Of a stretch of DNA of 12,091 bases, positions 6,652 through 12,091 are shown in pieces. Position 1 is the first letter of the stretch; the number at the start of each line of letters is the position of its first letter. Position numbers and translations under genes: made by a program. A model generated the notes under the pieces. The model was not told the origin of the DNA, ran no database searches, and was given only the letters and a program-made list of their open reading frames with translations. This stretch comes from Gammaproteobacteria bacterium (GTDB taxonomy: Bacteria; Pseudomonadota; Gammaproteobacteria; Methylococcales; UBA2780): contig QNFJ01000044.1 in NCBI GenBank assembly GCA_003646305.1, positions 1-12,091 on the forward strand, written 5' to 3'.

Positions 6652-7626
6652 ATGCTAGATAAGGGACAAGGCACTATGTCCGAGACTGCGAACTCGCCCT
6701 CCAAATATGATCGTGTGATTGCAAGAGCGCAGGAATGCGGCTCGCCCGTGACGATTGTTGCCCACCCCTGCGAAGAGACTGCGCTTAGAGGCGCATCTGA
6801 GGCCGCTAGGCAAGGGCTGATTGTTCCGGTTCTGGTCGGGCCTGTGGCCACGATTCAGTCCGTTGCAGCGGAACACGACATTGATATCACAGGCTATGAA
6901 ATCGTGGATGTACCTCACAGTCATGCCGCTGCGGCGCGAGCGGTACAAATGATCCGTGAGGGGCGCGGTGAAGTTTTGATGAAAGGCAGCCTGCATACGG
7001 ATGAATTGATGCGCGAAGTCACAGCTTCGGCCACGGGGCTCAGGACCGAGCGGCGGATCAGCCATGTCTTTGTGATGGACGTGCTCGGTCATGCGGACAC
7101 GCTTTTTATCACGGATGCGGCGATCAACATATTTCCTAACCTCGAAACCAAGCGCGACATTATTCAGAATGCGATAGATCTGCACAACGGCATCGGGCTG
7201 GGCGAACCACGCGTGGCGATCCTGTCGGCAGTTGAAACGGTGATGACGAGTATCCCGTCGACTATTGAGGCGGCCGCACTTTGCAAAATGGCTGACCGCG
7301 GCCAGATCACCGGAGCAAAACTCGATGGGCCTCTCGCCTTTGACAACGCGATTAATCTGGAAGCCGCAAGGATCAAGGGTATCCATTCTGAGGTTGCCGG
7401 ACAGGCACAGATTCTTGTGGTACCGGATCTGGAAGCCGGTAACATGCTTGCTAAGAACCTGATTTTTCTGGCCGGGGCAGATGCTGCCGGAGTCGTGCTT
7501 GGGGCGCGGGTGCCGATTGTGCTGACGTCTCGGGCCGATTCTGTGCGTGCGCGTCTTGCCTCTTGTGCTGTCGCGGTACTTGATGCGGTGGCTCGACGCC
7601 AGAATGTGCTGGTTGCAACGGTGTAA
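6652..7626 (+). CDS. Phosphate acetyl/butyryltransferase (stand-alone, lacking the MaoC domain)
   Basis: A 324-residue enzyme of the phosphotransacetylase/phosphotransbutyrylase family, expected to convert acyl-CoA plus phosphate to acyl-phosphate plus CoA. Visible signatures are LMKGSLHTDELM (109-120), SHVFVMDVLGHADTLFITDAAINI (137-160), a long conserved stretch around KMADRGQITGAKLDGPLAFD (212-231), and VPDLEAGNMLAKNLIFLAGADAAGVVLGARVPIVLTSRADS in segments from 257 to 297. These are closest to the C-terminal half of proteins annotated as bifunctional enoyl-CoA hydratase/phosphate acetyltransferase, but the N-terminal MaoC hydratase half is absent. The start at 6652 has AAGGA seven bases upstream. 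An internal ATG at 6676 with AAGG close by is a weaker alternative that would remove eight residues. The kinase begins seven bases after its stop. Acyl-chain preference cannot be decided from sequence. Confidence 0.9.
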   Translation: MLDKGQGTMSETANSPSKYDRVIARAQECGSPVTIVAHPCEETALRGASEAARQGLIVPVLVGPVATIQSVAAEHDIDITGYEIVDVPHSHAAAARAVQMIREGRGEVLMKGSLHTDELMREVTASATGLRTERRISHVFVMDVLGHADTLFITDAAINIFPNLETKRDIIQNAIDLHNGIGLGEPRVAILSAVETVMTSIPSTIEAAALCKMADRGQITGAKLDGPLAFDNAINLEAARIKGIHSEVAGQAQILVVPDLEAGNMLAKNLIFLAGADAAGVVLGARVPIVLTSRADSVRARLASCAVAVLDAVARRQNVLVATV

Positions 7627-7633
7627 GCTCGTG

Positions 7634-8815
7634 ATGGATGCAATCCTTGTTATTAATGCGGGCTCATCAAGCCTGAAATTCCAGATATTCAGTGTTGTGG
7701 GTGATAATCTTACACGTCAGGTTAGGGGCCAGATCGACGGTATCGGAGTGCGGCCAAAGCTGCGCGCCGCCGGGGTTGAAAACGAGATACTTATCAATCG
7801 GAGCTTTGCGCCGGAAGTAGTGCCTGATCTGCCCAGTGCGATCACTGAAACGCGAAGGTGGCTGAGAACGCTGGGGGATTTCCAGTTTCGCGCAATTGGT
7901 CATCGCGTCGTTCACGGTGGGCCACACTATGGTGGGCCTGTCCTGATCGACACTGATGTACTGAGTCGACTCGCCTCGTATCAGGATCTCGCACCGTTGC
8001 ATCAGCCTAACAATCTGGCGCCGATCCAGCTGGCAATGGAGATTGCCCCTGATGTGCCGCAAGTTGCCTGTTTTGACACTGCATTTCACCGTGATCACGG
8101 GGAGCTTGCCGACAGCTATGCTCTTCCACGTTCGTTTTACGATGAAGGTGTGCGGCGTTATGGCTTTCATGGACTGTCTTATGAATACATTGCGGAACGT
8201 CTTCGCGAAATCGCACCAGAGGCCGCCGCGGGCAGGAGCATCGTCGCGCATCTGGGTAGCGGTGCATCAATGTGCGCGCTTACTGACGGGCGTAGTGTCG
8301 AGAGCACGATGGGATTCACTGCACTAGACGGGCTACCGATGGGCACCCGGCCGGGGCAGCTTGATCCAGGCGTGGTGCTGCACCTAATTACTGCCAAAGG
8401 GATGAGTGCTGATGCGGTGTCGGATCTGCTCTATCGGGAGTCCGGTCTCAAGGCTCTCTCGGGCCTGTCGAGCGACATGCGCGACCTGCTGGACAGTGAT
8501 AATCCACGTGCAGGTTTTGCAATCGATTATTTCATCCAGCGTTCCGGGATGATGGCGGGAATGCTCGCCGCTGCGCTCGGCGGCCTGGATGCTTTCGTCT
8601 TTACGGCTGGGGTCGGTGAGAATTCGGCCACAATCCGGGCGCGTATTGCAGCAAAGCTTAGCTGGCTCGGTGCCGAGATCGACCATGCGGCGAACGAAGC
8701 AGGGGCGAGTTGCATTTCCACACCTGGAAGCCGCATTGCGCTGTTTGTCATTCCTACGGACGAGGAACAGGTTATCGCACGTCATACACTCGCCATCGTC
8801 GGTAAGAACGGTTAA
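7634..8815 (+). CDS. ackA: Acetate/propionate (butyrate) family kinase
   Basis: A 393-residue kinase of the acetokinase family that interconverts acyl-phosphate plus ADP and carboxylate plus ATP. Signatures in order: NAGSSSLKF (8-16), GHRVVHGG (89-96, substrate Arg91), FDTAFH (147-152, catalytic Asp148), YGFHGLSYEY (176-185, His179), HLGSGASM (206-213), MGFTALDGLPMGTRPGQLDPG (split at 226-236 and 237-246, Arg239), FTAGVGENS (323-331) and DEEQVIARHT (376-385, Glu377 for metal binding). Length is normal. The ATG at 7634 places the family's N-terminal strand MDAILVINAGSSS correctly. The frame is open upstream into the transferase gene, but that extension has no counterpart in the family. A GTG at 7631 is an equivalent alternative. 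No strong ribosome-binding site is visible, and the 7-base gap suggests translational coupling to the transferase. Acyl specificity is not certain. Confidence 0.9.
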   Translation: MDAILVINAGSSSLKFQIFSVVGDNLTRQVRGQIDGIGVRPKLRAAGVENEILINRSFAPEVVPDLPSAITETRRWLRTLGDFQFRAIGHRVVHGGPHYGGPVLIDTDVLSRLASYQDLAPLHQPNNLAPIQLAMEIAPDVPQVACFDTAFHRDHGELADSYALPRSFYDEGVRRYGFHGLSYEYIAERLREIAPEAAAGRSIVAHLGSGASMCALTDGRSVESTMGFTALDGLPMGTRPGQLDPGVVLHLITAKGMSADAVSDLLYRESGLKALSGLSSDMRDLLDSDNPRAGFAIDYFIQRSGMMAGMLAAALGGLDAFVFTAGVGENSATIRARIAAKLSWLGAEIDHAANEAGASCISTPGSRIALFVIPTDEEQVIARHTLAIVGKNG

Positions 8816-9123
8816 ATCTGCGGTTCGTCGGCGCCCTTTCAGAAACTGCACCGGTTTTATCGATGCTGAGAGTTTTTCCGTCAAAGCAGGCTCAGGGTTT
8901 CGTTATTATTGCTACCAATATTGGCAGCGGGACTTTGTGCGGAGACAGGGTGAAACCTCAGAGATTATGATATTCGCTCGTATTGTTGCTCGATGAGATC
9001 GGCCGGGAAGATGAGCCGTTTGAAGTGGGCTAGGGGTGAGCAAGGCTTAAATGGAGTGGGTTTGAATGATCAAAGTCAAACTGTTACGGTCGTGGTGATT
9101 TTTTTAAATTGGAGTGAGTCGTT
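8816..9123. other. 308-bp interval without a recognised gene
   Basis: In related operons a fabI-type enoyl-ACP reductase follows the kinase; no trace of one is readable here on the + strand. The longest sensible frame begins with ATG 8863 and runs 35 codons to TGA 8968-8970, without a ribosome-binding site or recognisable domain. No convincing terminator stem was found after the kinase, although a run of seven T occurs just before the STAS/SEC14 gene. GGAG at 9111-9114 is that gene's ribosome-binding site. Confidence 0.5.
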
Positions 9124-9480
9124 ATGCCCATAAAATTTAGTTCGGAAGCCGATTTGGCTGTTTTAAGGATTTCTGGAAAGCTTGTAAAAAAGGAGTTCGA
9201 TCAGGCTCTTGGCCAATGTAAGGCGCTTATTGAGGGCAACAGGAAGATTAAAATACTTGCCGTGCTTGAAAATTTTTCCGGTTGGGAAAGTGCTGATGGC
9301 TGGGATGATATGAGTTTTGCCGATGAGAACGACCGGTATATTCATAAGTTTGCTTTAGTGGTCGATGCCAAGTGGCATGATATGGCGTACGCCTTTACAG
9401 CAAAAGATTTGCGTTCTATACCAATAGAGTTCTTTGACGGGAATCAGGAGGCTGCCGCGAGGGCGTGGCTTAACGCTTAG
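9124..9480 (+). CDS. STAS/SEC14 (SpoIIAA-like) domain protein
   Basis: A 118-residue soluble protein occupying a single SpoIIAA-like (STAS/SEC14) domain. It opens with a beta-hairpin (residues 2-18, ending ISGKL), a helix with VKKEFDQALGQCKALIEG (21-38), the strand KILAVLENFSGW (43-54), an acidic loop, then FALVVDAKWHDMAYAF (76-91) and the closing EAAARAWL (109-116). The FSGW segment, the DxKWHD segment and the terminal AWL helix are typical of this family, which is common in marine and sulfur bacteria and has no assigned enzymatic role; a lipid or ligand carrier or partner-switch role is only suggested by the fold. The start has GGAG nine bases upstream. Base composition is AT-rich, unlike the preceding operon. 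The stop lies 8 bases from the stop of the convergent hydantoinase-type gene. Confidence 0.8.
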   Translation: MPIKFSSEADLAVLRISGKLVKKEFDQALGQCKALIEGNRKIKILAVLENFSGWESADGWDDMSFADENDRYIHKFALVVDAKWHDMAYAFTAKDLRSIPIEFFDGNQEAAARAWLNA

Positions 9481-9488
9481 GGTAGTGT

Positions 9489-11426
9489 TCACCCCACCCG
9501 ATCCAGTAACAGATTGCCAGTATTATCTACTTTGCACTTCCAGCCCGAGCCAATATAGGTTGTCGCAACTTTCTCAGTAACTATTGCGGGGCCGTGGAAC
9601 TCATCTCCTGAGAGTAGTTTTTCTCTTTCGTAAACGGGCATCAATCCCTTCGCAGGTATTAATGCTTTTCCTCGTCTTTTTAGGGGGGTTAGTGTTGGCT
9701 GGGGCATTTCGCCTGAAACGGCCAGGCGAAGATTGACCAGTTCAATCGGTAAATCTAGTGAATGACCATATCGAGCCTGGTGCAGTTTATGGAATTGCGA
9801 TTGAATTTGCGCTAATGGCCCAGTAGGGATTTTGAGTGTATAAGACTGGCCGAGATAACGAAGATCCATCGCCCGTTCTCGCCTGATTTTCTCTGACGAC
9901 ACCCCTTCGGTAGCGAGCGCATCACACCCTGCATTTTCCATGTTGAGAAAAAGTGTCTCGACCTCGGCCCAGTCCATTTTTTCTAGCAATCCCGTTAATG
10001 TATGCGAAAATTGTCTTGAGCGAGGCGCGGCAATCATTCCAAAAGCAGATAAGACGCCACCATGAATGGGTACAATGGCGGAGTTCATTTCTAACGCTTC
10101 AGCTAGTGCGCAAACATGTAATCCACCAGCGCCACCAAAGGAGGCAAGCCTGAAGTGTCGCGGGTCGACGCCGCGTTGAACGGAGATGACTCTTAGGGCG
10201 CGTGCCATATGTTCGTTGGCAATCTGGACAATCCCTTCTGCTGCTTCTTCGGTGCTATAGCCTAGTTCTTCGGCGATTTTACCGACGGCGCAATGGGCAG
10301 CCTCTTTATCGAGAGTCATACTTCCACCCAAGAAATGCTCGGGGAGCAGTCGTCCCAGGACAACATTGGCATCCGTTACGGTCGCTTTTTCCCCACCTTT
10401 TCCGTAGCAGGCTGGTCCCGGAAGGGCGCCGGCGGATTCGGGGCCGACAGATAACAGTCCACCTCCATCAATGCTGGCGATTGAGCCGCCACCTGCGCCG
10501 ATGGTGTGCATATCAACCATTGGTACGGCAACAGGGTAGCCTGCTATTTTACCTTCATTGGTTAAGGGGATTTCTCCATCAATGAGGGCAACATCGGTGG
10601 AGGTTCCACCCATATCAAAGGTTAGTAGATGATGATGTCCTGCTAGTTCTCCAACCCTCAGCGCTCCGACAAGGCCGCCGGCTGGACCTGACAGCAACAT
10701 ATTAACCGCCTGTTGTCCTGCCTGATCGGCTCTGATTGTCCCGCCTGAGCTTTGCATAACAGAAACGGATTCAGCTTCAATCTCGTTGCATAATCGCGCC
10801 AGATAACCATTTACTAAGGGCCCTACATAACTGTTTAGCCACGTGGCGATACCCCGTTCATATTCTTTGTATTCGGGCAGAACAGCTGAAGACCGACTAA
10901 TGAACAGGTTTTCTGGCAAGGCCGCTTCAATCTCTTTTTCGGCGCGATCATCCAGAAAGGAAAAGAGCAAGTTGATGGCAACCGATTCAGGCGCTAGTTG
11001 CTCTACCTGCCCACAAAGCATCTTTAAATCTTTCTGGGACAAAGGGTCGAGAATTTCACCTTCAGCAGATAATCGCCCACCTGTTTCGATACAAAGTGAT
11101 TCTGGAATGGGTGGTGGAGCGGGTTGTGGGCATAGGTTATATAGTTCTTTTCTTGCTTGGCGACCGATTGTAAGAAGGTCTTTAAAACCCCGGTTGGTGA
11201 TAAAGAGCGTTTTTACCCCTTTACTTTCTAACAGTGCGTTGGTGGCAACGGTTGAGCCATGTACAACGCGTAGCCTGTTATCGGTTATCCCCAGCTCCTT
11301 GATTCCTTGTAAAATCGCTTTTTCTGGCGAGTCAGGCGTCGAAAGAACTTTATGGACTCGCAACGAATTGCCATCAAATAAAACAAAATCGGTAAATGTT
11401 CCACCGGTATCAACACCCAGAAGCAT
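9489..11426 (-). CDS. Hydantoinase/oxoprolinase A-type ATP-dependent amidohydrolase
   Basis: A 645-residue protein with the actin-like ATPase layout of N-methylhydantoinase A/5-oxoprolinase alpha subunits. Motifs: the N-terminal phosphate loop VDTGGTFTD (5-13), HGSTVATNALLE (56-67), a second phosphate loop FDMGGTSTDVALIDG (270-284), DMHTIGAGGGSIASIDGG (305-322), ESAGALPGPACYGKGG (330-345) and TVTDANVVLGRLLPEHF (349-365), followed by the family's FGGAGGLHVCALAEAL segment and the C-terminal domain with DLRYLGQSY. Members cleave cyclic amides such as hydantoins or 5-oxoproline with ATP, or act as acetone or acetophenone carboxylase subunits, usually with a HyuB-type partner. No such partner is encoded within this window. 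The start is supported by ACAGGA seven bases upstream on the minus strand (complement of 11434-11439). It converges with the STAS/SEC14 gene and diverges from hflD by 68 bp. Substrate unknown. Confidence 0.88.
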   Translation of the reverse strand: MLLGVDTGGTFTDFVLFDGNSLRVHKVLSTPDSPEKAILQGIKELGITDNRLRVVHGSTVATNALLESKGVKTLFITNRGFKDLLTIGRQARKELYNLCPQPAPPPIPESLCIETGGRLSAEGEILDPLSQKDLKMLCGQVEQLAPESVAINLLFSFLDDRAEKEIEAALPENLFISRSSAVLPEYKEYERGIATWLNSYVGPLVNGYLARLCNEIEAESVSVMQSSGGTIRADQAGQQAVNMLLSGPAGGLVGALRVGELAGHHHLLTFDMGGTSTDVALIDGEIPLTNEGKIAGYPVAVPMVDMHTIGAGGGSIASIDGGGLLSVGPESAGALPGPACYGKGGEKATVTDANVVLGRLLPEHFLGGSMTLDKEAAHCAVGKIAEELGYSTEEAAEGIVQIANEHMARALRVISVQRGVDPRHFRLASFGGAGGLHVCALAEALEMNSAIVPIHGGVLSAFGMIAAPRSRQFSHTLTGLLEKMDWAEVETLFLNMENAGCDALATEGVSSEKIRRERAMDLRYLGQSYTLKIPTGPLAQIQSQFHKLHQARYGHSLDLPIELVNLRLAVSGEMPQPTLTPLKRRGKALIPAKGLMPVYEREKLLSGDEFHGPAIVTEKVATTYIGSGWKCKVDNTGNLLLDRVG

Positions 11427-11494
11427 CTTTTTTCCTGTCTCAAAGCGGCAAAATGTATCACAATAGAAAGAACTGTACAGATGGCATTTTCAAC
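11427..11494. promoter_or_regulatory. Short divergent promoter region between the hydantoinase-type gene and hflD
   Basis: Only 68 bases separate the two divergent start codons, so promoters for both genes must lie here or inside the coding sequences. I see no convincing -35/-10 pair. CTGTACAG (11473-11480) is an 8-base perfect palindrome, but it is too short to name a regulator. An in-frame ATG at 11453 could extend HflD by 14 residues. Confidence 0.35.
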
Positions 11495-12091
11495 ATGACT
11501 GTTATTTCTATTAAAAATCAGACCATTGCGCTGGCCGCACTTCATCAAGCTGCTGCACTTGTTCAGGAGGTTGCCACTCGAGGCACCGCCGATCAGGATC
11601 AACTGGCAACTTGCGTTGGCTCCATTCTAAAAATAGATTCGGATAGTGCCATATCTATCTACGGCTCGACGGACAACCTGCATCTAGGACTTGAAAAGCT
11701 AGAGCAGCAGCTCTCAGGGCGAAATAACCTGGATCCCATGTTGATGCGTTACACAACTGCATTAATCTATCTAGAGGCGGCGTTATCCAAACTCCCTGAT
11801 ATGCAGAAAACCATCACGGCAGGTATCGAGAAGACAATCTCTCAGACAGAGATGTTTCCCCTCCTTCACGAAAATATCATCGCAAGTCTGGGTGATATTT
11901 ACGAGAATACAATCAGCACCCTTCAGCCCCGCGTAATTGTTAATGGTGAAGAGGTTTATCTCACTACGCCACATAACAAAAATAAAATACGGGCGCTTCT
12001 TCTTTCCGGTATACGGGCGGCTCTTCTCTGGCGTCAGTGTGGCGGTAGCCGATGGAAAATAATTTTCCAGCGTAAGAAAATTACGAACACC
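11495..12091 (+). CDS. hflD: HflD homologue (high-frequency lysogenization protein), 3' end cut by window
   Basis: The frame is open from ATG 11495 to the last base, giving 199 residues. HflD proteins are about 205-215 residues, so only the last few are missing. The resemblance to E. coli HflD runs along the whole length: TIALAALHQAAALVQEVA (10-27), ILKIDSDSAISIYG (44-57), LHLGLEKL (62-69), MLMRYTTALIYLE (82-94), SLGDIYENTISTLQPRV (131-147) and, most diagnostic, KIRALLLSGIRAALLWRQ (164-181) followed by GGSRWKIIFQRKKI. E. coli HflD is a peripheral inner-membrane protein that interacts with the phage lambda CII protein; its cellular role is poorly defined. The usual order in Gammaproteobacteria is mnmA-hflD-purB, but here the upstream neighbour is a divergent hydantoinase-type gene. 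The start was chosen by matching the family N-terminus; an upstream in-frame ATG at 11453 is less likely. Ribosome-binding site weak. Confidence 0.9.
   Translation, partial: MTVISIKNQTIALAALHQAAALVQEVATRGTADQDQLATCVGSILKIDSDSAISIYGSTDNLHLGLEKLEQQLSGRNNLDPMLMRYTTALIYLEAALSKLPDMQKTITAGIEKTISQTEMFPLLHENIIASLGDIYENTISTLQPRVIVNGEEVYLTTPHNKNKIRALLLSGIRAALLWRQCGGSRWKIIFQRKKITNT

Noticed and set aside
7547..7633. Upstream extension of the kinase frame by 29 codons overlapping the transferase gene
   Set aside because: Acetate kinases begin directly with the strand leading to NAGSSS; the extension is a shadow of the transferase coding sequence and has no family counterpart. ATG 7634 was used.
6655..7643. 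Long antisense open frames opposite the transferase gene (243 and 159 codons)
   Set aside because: They are composition-driven shadows of a G+C-rich gene; their translations show no domain or sensible pattern, while the + strand frame is a clear Pta.
9481..9500. Bidirectional terminator between the convergent STAS/SEC14 and hydantoinase-type genes
   Set aside because: GTG/CAC and GGG/CCC blocks nearly pair, but the stem has mismatches and there is no T run on either strand.
11473..11480. LexA/SOS box from CTGTACAG
   Set aside because: A LexA site needs CTG and CAG separated by ten bases; here they are separated by two.

Overview
The window looks like a chromosomal segment of a gammaproteobacterium. 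The clearest taxonomic clue is a nearly complete HflD protein at the right edge, a family essentially restricted to Gammaproteobacteria. The species cannot be named from sequence alone. Base composition is mosaic. The left third and the STAS/SEC14 gene are AT-rich (a sampled line, 1201-1260, has about 25 G+C in 60). The DUF3141-pta-ackA block at 4306-8815 is clearly richer (lines 5761-5820 and 8461-8520 each have about 36 in 60). This suggests the block has a different history from its neighbours.

Layout, left to right. The window opens with the last 29 codons of an Arg/Pro/Ser/Gly-rich protein (1-90). An HdeD-type (DUF308) six-helix membrane protein follows (231-794), then a possible 31-codon small ORF (873-968). 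Next come a CoA-disulfide/persulfide reductase with a C-terminal rhodanese domain (983-2677) and a BASS-family (bile acid:sodium symporter-like) transporter (2826-3665). A 640-bp gene-free interval (3666-4305) holds a good intrinsic terminator, three perfect short inverted repeats, repeated copies of a TAATCAA word, and a G8 run beside a candidate -10 box. The + strand then carries a compact three-gene operon: a DUF3141 alpha/beta-hydrolase related to PHA synthases (4306-6594), a stand-alone phosphate acetyl/butyryltransferase (6652-7626) and an acetate/propionate-type kinase (7634-8815). After a 308-bp gap lies a small STAS/SEC14 (SpoIIAA-like) protein (9124-9480). It converges on a minus-strand hydantoinase/oxoprolinase A-type gene (9489-11426). 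A divergent hflD runs off the right end.

How the genes may work together. The three-gene block is the functional centre. The second and third enzymes interconvert acyl-CoA, acyl-phosphate and carboxylate plus ATP. The first has a Cys-Asp-His triad like PHA synthases, so the cassette looks like a thioester or polyester handling module tied to substrate-level phosphorylation. In other proteobacteria the transferase of this cassette is usually fused to a MaoC hydratase domain and the operon ends in fabI. Both are absent here, so this is a pared-down version. The left side concerns sulfur or redox metabolism (persulfide reductase) and membrane stress (HdeD), without an obvious link to the cassette. 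No tRNA, rRNA, CRISPR array, insertion sequence or phage gene was seen.
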